A stretch of 30,069 nucleotides of DNA, from contig JNEM01010719.1 of assembly GCA_000697335.1 (NCBI GenBank), positions 1 to 30,069 of the forward strand. The letters run 5' to 3'. This document shows positions 1 to 10,116 of this stretch, piece by piece; positions within the stretch are counted from its first letter, which is position 1, and each line of letters begins with the position of its first letter. The notes under the pieces were generated by a model that saw nothing but the letters and a program-made list of their open reading frames with translations, was not told where the DNA came from and made no database searches. Source of the DNA: Conidiobolus incongruus B7586 (lineage: Eukaryota > Entomophthoromycota > Entomophthoromycetes > Entomophthorales > Conidiobolaceae). The position numbers and the translations under genes are program-made.

Positions 1-99
1 CCCCTTTTATATCACCAAACAGGCGCAGCCCCGGAAGACGACTATTTACTCAAAAGTAATCAGACACTTGACTTTCCAGCCAGTGTCAGTATTTATTAA
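1..99 (+). CDS. 3' end of an unidentified gene (partial)
   Basis: The first 99 bases have far higher G+C than what follows and read as an open frame from the window edge to a TAA at 97-99, ending ...FPASVSIY. The first strong AT-rich drop coincides with this stop, as expected at the end of a coding region. A second frame (CCC TTT TAT...) is also open slightly longer, to about base 120, so the frame is not certain, and a CAG at 19-21 could be a splice acceptor. The fragment is too short to assign to a family. Everything upstream lies outside the window. Confidence 0.4.
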   Translation, partial: PLLYHQTGAAPEDDYLLKSNQTLDFPASVSIY

Positions 100-722
100 T
101 AATAAAACAATTAAATAAATTGAAATAATGATAAATAATTAGTTATTGTAATATATTGAAAATTAATTGAAATCCGAATTAATAATGAATCAATTGATAT
201 TAAATTAATAAAAATATATGATATATTTCTAAAATCAATTAAATTAATTTTTATATTGAATAAATTATAATTTTATTTTACATTTTCAAATTTTAATGTT
301 TAGTAATATTCACTCAAATACAAAATTATAAATATAATAAAATTAACGAATATCTGAATATCCATATAAAAATGTTGAATTCTACATGATTATTAATTAT
401 AGATTAATAATTCTATCATCCAATCTAATCATCAAAATTATTGCAAATTAATTTAATTGATATTTTAATCAATTTAAATTGGAGAGATTTACTACAAGTT
501 TAATAGCTATTGATTTGATTTAATCTTTAAAAATTTTAGTATATTTTATTTTAAAATAATGACATTTATTACATAATTGTTCAAAAACAAAAACATTCCA
601 AATAAAAAAAATTAATCAAAATTTTGATAAAATTTATAAAAACATTAAAAAATTAACAAGGTTAATAATAACATTAATTACTATAAAGTTTGATAATATT
701 AACCATTCATAAATATACTGAA
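100..722. other. AT-rich intergenic stretch
   Basis: About 620 bases of very AT-rich sequence between the tail of the left-edge gene and the end of DCTN5. No coding frame, RNA gene or repeat could be recognised. The two genes converge here, so it should hold only their 3' untranslated regions and polyadenylation signals. Confidence 0.6.
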
Positions 723-1538
723 TTAACTTCTTCTAACATACTTCATATACTGTTCTTTAGATCTAGCTTCGACTATATCGGCATGGAAATCCCCTAATTG
801 TCCAATTTGTCTCCCTAATTATCATAATTAATATAAAATAATAAATGATTTAAATACAAAATACCTGGATTGCCAGAGTAAATAGAGTAAGGAGCAACTA
901 CCGTATTGGGAGGGATTACAGTATTATCTTCAATCACACAGCAATCTTTAAGGAATGAAAACCTTCCCTAAACCAATATTAATTCCAATATTATTAATAT
1001 ACTAGTTTTATGACTTACAATTACACAATTTTTCCCAATTGTTACGAAACTACCTATCATAGCAGCGGAGATGACGGATCCTTCACCAATAGTGACGAAA
1101 TCGCCAATTTTAATTTGATAGTAAGAAAATATTCTAAACTTTAGTCAATAACAAATAGTATGATATACGATGGAATTTACCCCTTATAGAATTTATAAGG
1201 AGGTCTTAAAATAATATTCTTATTGAGGTAGCAATATCTGCCTAATATAATACTTAGTTTATCCTGACCTTTCTTTTTTAAATCACCCCTTATAATACAA
1301 CCACCTTCTATGATATCCTAAATTCAAATTAATATTATGGAATGTGGGGTATTTTGAATCTTAGGGTTACTTTCCCTCCTAGCATAATGTTTTCAGCACC
1401 GTAAATGTGAGAAGAGTTGTGAACTCGTATTCCTGTAGGCTATCAAATATTAATATGAAATCATTAGATGAATAAGTTGGGAATTGTTACAGTTTCAACA
1501 ACGTCTTCTTTATTATAATAAACAATAGGTAATTCCAT
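723..1538 (-). CDS. DCTN5: Dynactin subunit 5 (p25), hexapeptide-repeat protein
   Basis: DCTN5 is one of the left-handed beta-helix subunits of the pointed-end complex of dynactin, the dynein cofactor for cargo transport on microtubules. Six exons on the minus strand join in frame: 1491-1538, 1371-1439, 1181-1317, 1019-1133, 865-967 and 723-814, giving 187 residues (animal DCTN5 is about 182). All five introns are 47-53 nt. Family landmarks are visible in order: YNKEDVVET near the N-terminus, [27 protein letters not shown], then the hexapeptide run [51 protein letters not shown] and YSGNPG. The start is the first ATG in an otherwise AT-rich leader. The exon 4 acceptor at 1134-1135 was chosen over one four bases upstream because only it keeps the frame. 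Identification is firm; exon 1 is the least certain part. Confidence 0.93.
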
Positions 1539-1808
1539 TATTTAGTTATATTTATTGAATTAATTATTTCAATATTTTTAAAATAAATAATTAATTTTGA
1601 ACTTTCTTTAATTAATTAATTAATTATATGAATAGTAGTCCATTTAGATTAAGTATTTAATTTTTATTAAAATAAAAATAAAATTATGGGAATAAAAATT
1701 TGAAAAAAAAATATAGTAAAAAATTATTATATATAAATTTAATAAAATTGAAAATATATTTAAAGTGAGATATTTTAAAAAAAAATAAAAATGAAAAAAA
1801 GTTATTTG

Positions 1809-1813
1809 AAAAA
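1809..1813 (-). terminator. Pol III terminator of tRNA-Leu
   Basis: A run of five T on the minus strand begins 23 nt after the tRNA 3' end, followed by a T7 run at 1794-1800. This is the usual RNA polymerase III stop signal. In such AT-rich DNA T-runs are common, so it is supported mainly by position. Confidence 0.5.
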
Positions 1814-1836
1814 TTAATAAACTGTACTTGGACGAA

Positions 1837-1919
1837 TGACAACGATGAGATTCGAACTCATGCCTCTTACGAGACCGCAACTTGAGTGCGGCGCCTTAGA
1901 CCAACTCGGCCACATTGCC
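1837..1919 (-). tRNA. tRNA-Leu (CAA anticodon)
   Basis: An 83-nt class II tRNA. The acceptor stem pairs GGCAATG with CGTTGTC (two G-U pairs), the discriminator is A, the D-arm is GCCGAGTTGGTCTAAGGC, and the anticodon stem-loop CCGCA-CTCAAGT-TGCGG puts CAA at positions 34-36. The long variable arm and the T-arm ATGAG-TTCGAAT-CTCAT are intact. There is no intron, although tRNA-Leu(CAA) genes in many fungi carry one. It decodes TTG codons. Confidence 0.95.
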
Positions 1920-2557
1920 ATATTTGCTACCATTTAAAATATTTTATATTAATAAATCATTTGATTAATTTCTCAATTTTATCATTTAAACATTTATTGT
2001 TTAATTTCCTTACTCATTTCCTTATTTTTTAATTATTTTTATTTAATTTATTTTAGTCAATATATACTCCTGAATATATATTATTTTCATACCTTCTATT
2101 TAAATATTTTGGTAGATATTTATAATCTTTTTATTTATCATTCTTCTATATATATATATTTCTATTAATTATTTTCATTTTTGTTTTTACATTAAAAAAT
2201 ATAATTCATTCAAAGTATTAATATATACTTGACTACTAATCAAATATTGGATATTAAATTCACCAACTCTATAAACAAATCAAAAACTATATTATTTTTA
2301 ATAAAAATAAATAATTGAATGAATAGATAGATGTAATATAAAGAAATGATAACCAATGCTCAATCAACTCAGAAATCGTAGTACATTAAAGTAATCAATT
2401 AGATAAGGGGAAAAATTGAAATTAACATAAAATTAGAATATATAAAGTACAGATACTATTATATGGATCACATCATAATGAAAAATCAAATTAAAAGATT
2501 GGATCAATGCAGAATAGATTTCTATATATATTAATTGTATATTTAAATAAAAACTTT
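1920..2557. other. AT-rich spacer between tRNA-Leu and MRPL1
   Basis: About 640 bases without a supported gene. It must contain the upstream flank of the tRNA-Leu gene and the 3' untranslated region of MRPL1. I see no repeat or coding signal. Confidence 0.6.
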
Positions 2558-3554
2558 TTAATCTTCTTCTTCAACGACAAAACGAGGGACTAAATCTTGT
2601 AAGAGGATGGCTGGGGTTTGAGTAGCTTTGAGGTAGGCTTTTTGGACGAATTGCTCTTTCGTAGAAGGTTGTCCGATTTCGTGGATGGTTTTGACAATAG
2701 CCAAAGCATTGTCAACAAGTTCTTGCTCGGTGAATGTGACTTTGCCGATGGGACACTTGACAACGCCGAAGGCATCAGATTTGAAATCGAATTGGGCATT
2801 CGTGTCGGCGATGGCCTTAGCGACATCGTCTGTGACATTACCCTTCTTGACAGTAGGCATAAGACCCATGGGACCTAAAACACGGGCGATTTTGGCTACA
2901 TGTTTTAACATGGCCGTAGTTGTGATGACACGGTCAAATTCCATAGATACACCATCTTGAATCTATTGAAAAATATGATTAATGAAGAATTCATTATAGA
3001 AATCATATTAATAATCAAAACTTACCTGAAGAACCAATTCGGGACCACCGACGATATGAGCGCCAGCAGCTTTAGCAGCTTCAGCTTGTTTACCCTAAAT
3101 TATTCATTTAGTAAACCAAAACCGACAGCGTAATGAAATTAATTACTTCAGCAAACACCAATAATTTAGTCTCCTGAGCGATAGGTTTAGGCAATAGAGT
3201 AGAACCAATCAAAATACGGTTGAAATTTTGTCTATTGAATTGTACAATTAACTCCACACCTGACCATTCTTTACCAACCGTAACAGCCTATAAAAAAATT
3301 TAATATTAAAAATAGGGTAATGTTTTTAATAATTACTTTTAACATTCTAGCTGCAGTTTCGATATCAATAGCGAATTGTGCTTCCTTATTAACGAAAGGT
3401 TTAGGTCCCGATTTTTTAGTTGATGCCGATCTAATTAAATTATACTAAATACACCCATTAGCATATATCATAATCTATATAATTAATCAATTACACTAAA
3501 AGTTCTCCTTGTTGAAGAAGTTAAAGAGTTGATGAGATTAGTTTTTAAAAACAT
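2558..3554 (-). CDS. MRPL1: Mitochondrial large-subunit ribosomal protein uL1m
   Basis: Ribosomal protein L1 of the mitochondrial large subunit, part of the mobile L1 stalk at the tRNA exit side. Five exons join in frame: 3495-3554, 3337-3444, 3147-3287, 3026-3094 and 2558-2962, giving 260 residues. The N-terminus (MFLKTNLINSLTSSTRRTF) is basic, Ser/Thr-rich and free of acidic residues, as in mitochondrial presequences. Bacterial-type L1 motifs follow: AGAHIVGGPELV, ARVLGPMGLMPTVKKGNVTDDV (the L1 signature LGPxGLMP, near residue 155) and PIGKVTFTEQELVDNA. The cytosolic homologue RPL10A lacks LGPxGLMP in this form, so the mitochondrial assignment is well supported. The first intron contains a good branch site (TGCTAAT) and ends GTATTTAG; a nearby second AG would break the frame. 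The C-terminus ends in acidic VVEEED. Confidence 0.93.
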
Positions 3555-4063
3555 CTTGAATTATTATTTCTCAAATTTAATGTAATACAAGTTGAAAAAG
3601 GTGATCAATGTATATCTATAATTAATTTTTTCTTAATTATTATTTTGTTTTCATTGATTATTCTATTAATTCATATAGGGAATTATTATTTTATATCAAA
3701 TTCTAACTTGCATGAAATTATGGGATTCTATTTTGAATGTTATTTTTATAATTTTAATAACTTTAGTATTTTTGCTAAATATAAATTAAATGGATCAATC
3801 AATTATATAATCAATTGTATTAAAAAAATTATAGAATCCATAAAATATCAACGTTGAATAAAGTTCAAAAACGTCTTTATTAATTTCTTATTCTATTTCA
3901 ATAATTTTACAATAATATTTGAATTTAGGGGTTCATACTTTATTTTGGAATTTATTTAACCCATAAAAATTCCAAAAGATTGTAAACTAAAATAAATTCT
4001 TCCTGAATCGGACTATGATCAAACAAAAATATCAATTAAATAATACTAATCCATAAATAATTA
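3555..4063. other. Divergent promoter region between MRPL1 and the WD40 gene
   Basis: About 510 bases separate the starts of two divergently transcribed genes, so this should hold both promoters. An open frame at 3645-3857 (+) is low in complexity, has no ATG start and no recognisable motif, and I do not call it a gene. No conserved promoter element could be picked out against the AT background. Confidence 0.5.
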
Positions 4064-5834
4064 ATGAATACTGACATTTACCTCAAATCCACGGGTCTCA
4101 ACCCCGAAAACTCGGACAGTGAATGTATTGAGCGCTTCTTAAAAGAGAATAAGCTGTTAAAGGACAAAGTAAACCAACTTGAGCAGGAGAATATCAAGCT
4201 TAAGAAGAGTTTATTCGAGTTAGCTATCCAAAGAAATTCTAACAACAATAATACTATCTCAGGAACGGGGTTGAATGTGAGTAATTTCCAATTTGGTTCT
4301 AATTTGAGTTTAGACCAATTTTTTCAAGGTAAATACTCTATTCCAACCCTAAGCTTATCAACTGAATATTATTTAGCTTCTCAATCTTTCAACACGTCCA
4401 ATAATTTTAATACTAACAACAATCAAAATTCAACTAATTTGGATTTTAAAAATATTAACTTTAAGAGTAATTATCAAAATTTGAATAAAAAATTTAAATT
4501 GAAACAGAATATAAAAGTAATATAACTCAGATTTATACAATATTATTTACTAATAATTCATTAAGGCTCATACGGGTGCTATCTACAGTGTGAACTACTC
4601 ATATAAAAATAACTTATTAGCTACTGGTGGTCTTGACAAAGCCGTTAAAGTATGGACACTGAGTCACGATTCAAATCAATACGAATTGCTCTTCAGCCTA
4701 AAGGATCAAAACTCGTCAATATCTCATTTACATTTCAGCAGATATCACAATTATCTGTGCAGTACAAGTTTAGATTATTTCGTGAATTTTTACGATTTGG
4801 AAATGGGACAACTGATATCGCAGTCCAAGTTAACTAATTGTGGACTTCCATTGTCTAGTACATTTCATTCAGAAGATGGTAACCGATGTTTTGTGGGGAC
4901 TAGCAGGGGTGAAATTATTGAGAAGGATTTAAGAAGTTCAACACTCATCCCAAGATTCAAGAGAGGTCCCTTTAAAGTCAACAGTTTGATCACAAGACCA
5001 GGATTTGAAGGTGTACTGTTTGGGAATGAATTGGGCAATTTGGAAATATTGGATTTTAGAATGAGTAAGTTAGATTATTAGTTAATATATCATATAGATT
5101 AATATAATATATAGATAAATCTATCGAATTGAATTTGAATAATGATACATCATCACCCAATGGGTCGCAATTCACCATCAATGGAATGAATCACTATAGC
5201 AATTTTTCTGACAATCCCTTAGTCACACATTTGACTTCACCCGTCAATGGTAACTTAACTTAAACCATACAAGCAACTTCAAACTAACTTCGTCTTTAGC
5301 TCCAGACAGTTCATTAATTGCTGTGAATTTCACCAACCACACCAATATCATGTATGATTTGAATTATTGTGGCGACTATGAAAGTTTGGATACGAATGAT
5401 TGGAATTTAAATATTGTTCAATCGTATTCAGGTTATGAAAATAGTTATGCTAATATCAGATGTTCCATGCTTATTGACGATTCCGGTAATATTTGTTTTT
5501 ACTATACTAGCATCAATATTAACAATTTTTTCTTCAGATTGTTGGTTTGTCACAGGCAGTTCCGATGGTATTATCTATCTCAACTGCAGTAAAATTGATA
5601 AGGTAAATCTACTCAAATTCCATACAATTCAACATAACTAATTATTTATAGATGGCATCCCCTTCGTTAAATGGCCACGGCACCAACGAAATTCTCATTC
5701 AAGAGCAACTCAACCAAAACCTAACGAGAATTTACGATGTTCAATTCAAACCCAACGGCTCGTCCAACAGTCCCCAAGGCATCGAATTCGCTTCTGCAGG
5801 CTGCGACGGTCATTTGAGAATTTGGAATTTGTAA
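4064..5834 (+). CDS. Coiled-coil plus seven-bladed WD40 protein (ATG16-like architecture)
   Basis: Six exons (4064-4516, 4566-5064, 5115-5249, 5300-5485, 5538-5602, 5652-5834) join in frame into 506 residues, with introns of 49-52 nt. Residues about 22-52 (FLKENKLLKDKVNQLEQEN and following) form a leucine-heptad coiled coil. A low-complexity Asn/Ser linker runs to about residue 150. The rest can be parsed as seven WD40 blades, starting AHTGAIYSVNYS with LLATGGLDKAVKVWTL and ending FASAGCDGHLRIWNL at the stop. The first blade resembles that of ATG16L (LLATGGxDxxVKxW), and coiled coil followed by a WD40 propeller is the layout of ATG16, the autophagy factor that positions ATG12-ATG5. The middle blades are divergent and no ATG5-binding helix is obvious, so ATG16 is only a candidate; other coiled-coil WD40 adaptors are possible. 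It converges with GATC, 70 bp between stops. Confidence 0.8.
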
Positions 5835-5904
5835 AAAATTTAATAAATTATTGGATATTAATATGTAATATAATTAAATATTTAAAATTTATTTTTTTAA
5901 AAAA

Positions 5905-6416
5905 TTATACAGATTTGGTAATAAAATAATTCTCTCTCCTAATTGGCGCCCTCTCCAAAGCCCAATCCCCATCCCTGTTCACATTCGAAGCATCATCGTC
6001 AATTTTGTCTAAATCTAAAGTCTCAACAACCTCCAATCTGCTTAAAGGTTCAACATCCTTCAAATCCAATTCTTTTACATGGTTCACGAGTTTGATCAAT
6101 TCTTCGCATCCCTCCAGCATTTTCTGCTGGCCTTCAGTGGAATTGGGATATTTGAGATGAGATAACTGGTACCATTTTTGAAGTTGGTTCAAAGTCAATT
6201 TGTCTCTAGCATCTAAAGGTTCGTCCAATTTTAAATCTTTTATCGACCATGATCCAACTGAAGGCTATTGAAAATAATTAGTCAATGAATATATTTTGAA
6301 ATTATTAATATAAATATTACTAATTTATAACCCAAATTAAAAGATTTTTGGTGAAATTGTTTAATCAATTTTAAATTTATAAAATTTTTGAATTTGTAAA
6401 ATTTCAGTAATATCAT
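5905..6416 (-). CDS. GATC: Mitochondrial glutamyl-tRNA(Gln) amidotransferase subunit C
   Basis: GatC is the small clamp subunit of the GatCAB enzyme, which turns misacylated Glu-tRNA(Gln) into Gln-tRNA(Gln) in mitochondria. Two exons, 6321-6416 and 5905-6264, give 151 residues; the 56-nt intron has donor GTAATA and a TGACTAAT branch site. Exon 1 encodes a hydrophobic and basic N-terminus without acidic residues (MILLKFYKFKNFINLKLIKQ), a good mitochondrial presequence. GatC features are the fungal-type PSVGSWSIKDL, a helical segment with LIKLVNHVKELDLKDVEPLS (the conserved D-x-x-x-VEPL core) and the C-terminal block APIRRENYFITKSV, matching the family's (G/N)YFxxPKV ending. Exon 2 alone has no ATG start; the upstream exon supplies one. 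Confidence 0.85.
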
Positions 6417-6859
6417 TTTTGTCAATTATTTATAAATTTTATTATTATTAATGATTTCTAAGAATTGTTGAATTTATAACCTGAACCGAGGTATAAATAT
6501 TATGGGATTGAATTAACTAAATTCCAATTATCATAACAAAAATATTGATGGAAATACTGAATTGTATATATTTAATAAAAAAGTAGAATAAGCTTTTTAA
6601 AATGATTTAAGGATAAATAGAATCAAAAAACACTGTATTATTTTAAATCATATAAATTCATTTAAAATGAGATTTTAGCAAAATTTATTAACAAAAATAA
6701 TATATAATTGGAATATATATTGATTTAAACATAATCCCTTATTTTTGGTAAAATTGTTATCAAATGTCGAATATTATAGATATGTTAGGTTGCGTTGATA
6801 ATGAATTTTGAGGGGAGAGAAGATTGTATTCACATTAGTATTTAAATGGGGGATGGATT
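6417..6859. other. AT-rich spacer between GATC and the PI4P 5-kinase gene
   Basis: About 440 bases holding the promoter and 5' untranslated region of GATC and the 3' untranslated region of the kinase gene. No coding signal or repeat was seen. Confidence 0.6.
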
Positions 6860-9612
6860 TCAGAGATCTGAACCGTATCGGACATGCTGCTGGGGACCAT
6901 CAATGGAATCTGGTTCGCTTGGAATAGGCGTGAGCGCATTGCGATTGGAGAAAGGTGAGTTGGCATTACTGTTGATTGTTGTCCACTTGTCGTTGTCGTC
7001 ACCAGTTGAGAGTGACTCGTTCATAAAATCCACAAATCTTTGTGCGTATACTTTGGGCTTGACAGCAGAAATAGCATACTAAAATTCATATAATTAATAA
7101 ATGATCTTAAGTTGTTAAAGATAAACTTAAACTTACTCTATCATATTGCATACCCTTCCAGTAGTGTTCAACTTTTTTAGCATAGTTATAGGGTGTTAAA
7201 ATATCAATAATACCCATATAATAAACAATATCGTTTGGCTGATCATTCTCATCGGAGCCTTTAATGCCTCCGTGATCTTTGTAGAAAGATAGACTGTTCG
7301 GAAAACTGGGCCTCAGGAGGAGAATCCCAAGTGTCTGGAGCATCAATTGGGACGGGATCGGAATCAGCAAGTGTTTTCTTAAGTGCAATCACCTGACTCT
7401 TACGATCCCTGCCATACTCGCTTGAGCAAGTTTTTCAGCGTCGGGCTAAATAGAGTGGATAAATTAAAACTAATTCAAAGAATAATCTAAAAATTTAATC
7501 TACCTCAAAAGCAGTCATTCCACTGGCCCTTGGCTGAGTATTATCCTTAGCGTTAACATAGTGGATACCAACTAGTAAACTGTAGTCCATAATGTTCATT
7601 TTTTGCAAGAACTGTGCATCTTGATACAGCTGATCTGCGAAGATCTTCTTTTTCTCAGGTCCCAACTTGAATTTGCGGTCGCGATTTACCCAGTTAAGAT
7701 CTTTCATGGGGATTGTATGATTCTCAAGTACTTTTTGTTCATCAACCATACGACCAAGTGTAGAACCCTTCTTTGGAGTTAGTATTAGTTAAAAATTTTA
7801 TATAATAAACCTTACCTTCAGGTCATAGGTTTCATGAATATCTCTGTCAGGAGGGAATAAATTGGCCATAACAACAAAGTGAATTTTCTTTTGATAGGGC
7901 AACTTAACACGATGTAAGCCATAAATTCTAGTTAACAGAGTGTTTGGATTATTTTTAACATATTTGTAGTATTCAGGGAGGATCTTTCTCATAAATCGGT
8001 GTTCAACTGGGTGGACTGTTTTGATAATGAATCTGAAATCACGAGAATAGTAGAAGAAACTACGACTTTTTCCTGGAGAGAAAAGTTCACTCAGAATGTA
8101 TTTAGCAGTTAAAGACATTAGATATTCGGCGGGATCAATTTTGAAAAGATCACGAATGTGGCGGAATACCCATGGTGCATAATCTTTGAACTTGAAATCG
8201 TATTTGCTAGATGGTGTTAATTCATTGCCAGTGACATCAAATGTCATTTTGTGAGCAGCTCTAAAATCGGAATCTGTGAGGGCTCGATCAAGCTTCGCAG
8301 TACAACGTGACACCGAGACACGAATACCAGTTAACATATTGTACATCAAAGCATAGTTTTGATGTCCTTCTCCAACTCGAGTACCAATGAGTACTCTGTC
8401 TTCATCATCAAGGGTCTTACGTTTGGCAATCTTTTTGGAAATGTGGCGCGACAGTCTATGATATTGTTTCCATGTGGCTTTGGCTTCCTCCCAAGCCATT
8501 ATATTTTCATCTACTGATTTTGGCTTGATCATAGTTTTGGACCTTAGGAGAGAAGGTTTTCTCTGGTGTGATATGCTAGCTGAAATAACTCTACCATCGG
8601 CAGCCGTAAGTCTGCGTCTGTGAGTAGGTCTCGGAGCCGGATTAATAGAAATTGTACTTTGTCTATTTGGTAGATTGGGGCGCTCATTTGGACAGTCTTC
8701 AAGCTTACTCATATCGAGATAGTTGGGTAAGCTGGTTGCATATGAAGGAAGAGCAACACTCGTGGGTCTAGGCTTAGCACTGATACTAATAGGTCGTCGA
8801 GTAGAAGTTCTACGACTCAGTCCTCTATGTAAAGACAAACGTTTTTCAGAATGATTAACAAATTTGACAGATTCTTCAGAATTAGGAAGAGATTCAGGTT
8901 CCATAACATATTGTTTTCCGGAGGCAATACTGAGAGGTTCAAATAATAAACTTGGTCCATGATCTTCAGGCAACATTTTGGCAGGCTCCTTAATAGATGA
9001 TTCTTTTTCAATAGGTGATTCGAATGGATTTTCTGGTTCTTTAGCCGATAAATCAAAAGTAGAACGGCAGTCCGAAAATGTACTTATAATAGAACCAGTA
9101 TCGTCATCTTGTCTTCTTCCCCTCCTCGACCTTATACTCTGCGAATACCTCCCTCTATTTTGCAGTTGATTCAAATTCATAGAATAGCGTTGAATATCCT
9201 CAAAATTATTATCGGAATTTTTTTCAGAAAGAGAAAATAAAGCTTCACCAAAAGGAGAGGTGGGGGCTGATAATAGCTGGTTATTTATAGGTGGAATCGG
9301 AGAATATTCTAAAAATGGGTTGTTGGATTTCAAATGGTTAGTAGGTAGAGATGACGAATAAAAAGAATTTGAAGTATTATTGTTGTTATTATTAGTATTA
9401 TTTTGCGTTATATTATCCGTTGAAGTATGAAATAAAACTAGATCATCTTTGGAGTTTGGTGCAGGACTTGTAGGTTGCGTTGTTGTTGCGGAAGTTTCGC
9501 CCAAATCAATATCGTTGGAAGTTGTTAGCATAGTAGTTTCTGAAGCTTGAAGGATAGCTTGCATAAAACTCGAATCGAAGTTTTGATTTTGCGAAGAGTT
9601 AGTCATCATCAT
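6860..9612 (-). CDS. MSS4: Phosphatidylinositol-4-phosphate 5-kinase (Mss4 type), with frame changes in exon 3
   Basis: Makes PI(4,5)P2 from PI4P at the plasma membrane. Exons 7816-9612, 7504-7767, 7137-7445 and 6860-7078 give about 862 residues. Residues 1-390 are Ser/Asn-rich and disordered, with basic Arg patches. The PIPK domain starts near 414 ([20 protein letters not shown]). The ATP loop is [11 protein letters not shown] at about 512, with Arg where family members usually have Gly; the invariant FIIKT lysine follows. Exon 2 carries YDLKGSTLGR and catalytic [10 protein letters not shown]; exon 3 has the metal-binding GIIDILTPY and the specificity loop KKVEHYWKG. Exon 3 begins in one frame ([10 protein letters not shown]), but the best coding frame from about 7416 to 7288 is another ([15 protein letters not shown] ... 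SEQSIF), then the first frame resumes at [14 protein letters not shown]. See findings. A CAG just before the ATG could end a 5'-UTR intron. Confidence 0.9.
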
Positions 9613-10116
9613 TCTGAAACTTGATACAAAGACTATATGTAGAAAGAGATATACCGAATGATGGTGATTTTGTACAATAAAAATGTTATAAATAAAACAA
9701 AATATTCATCAATTAAAAAATATTTAATATTAGAATATTAATAAATATGATAAAGAGATAATGGTTGAGAATGTTACAATAAAAAACTGATTTAATTGAA
9801 TTTATTGCATTTAAGAAATGAAATGAGATAAATAGAAATTGGGATGATTTCATTGACATTTCGGTGAGGCGCACTTACAAATATTCTCAGATTTAGGTTA
9901 AATTAGGAAAGTTGCTTTAATGTGACGAAGGTTGGTTTCGGTTGGAGAACTTGAGGATGGTTGAATGGAGAATGATTAAATCGTGGAGTTTATAGGTAAA
10001 CATCACATTTTTATCTTTACTAATTCGTTTTTCATCAAATATATCACTATTAAAAGTTAATACTAGTTTCATCTTATGATTAATATTTCTAAATTTAACC
10101 TTATCTTCGTCATCAT
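9613..10116. other. Upstream region of the PI4P 5-kinase gene
   Basis: About 500 bases upstream of the kinase start codon. On the minus strand GTATATCTC...TTTCAG ends right at the ATG (9613-9655) and has the size and ends of the introns in this window, so a 5'-UTR intron is possible. The part 9840-9990 is richer in G+C than its surroundings and may be transcribed leader or promoter sequence. No other gene is supported. Confidence 0.4.

Noticed and set aside
1644-1880. Minus-strand open frame of 78 codons overlapping tRNA-Leu
   Set aside because: Its start lies inside the tRNA gene and the rest is Phe/Ile/Tyr-rich translation of AT-rich spacer, with no motif.
2590-2960. Three open frames overlapping the last MRPL1 exon
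   Set aside because: They are shadows of the MRPL1 coding frame, whose L1 motifs are unambiguous.
2558-3554. Identity as cytosolic ribosomal protein RPL10A
   Set aside because: LGPMGLMPTVKKG is the bacterial and mitochondrial L1 signature, and the N-terminus looks like a mitochondrial presequence.
3645-3857. 70-codon plus-strand frame in the MRPL1/WD40 divergent promoter
   Set aside because: No ATG start, low complexity, no family resemblance; typical chance frame in this composition.
4010-4063. Possible upstream exon or intron before the WD40 gene start (TACTAAT near 4040)
   Set aside because: A branch-like motif is present but no AG acceptor lies between it and the ATG, so the ATG at 4064 stands.
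6846-7082. 78-codon plus-strand frame
   Set aside because: Antisense to the last exon of the PI4P 5-kinase gene, which has the conserved [15 protein letters not shown] and a proper splice acceptor.
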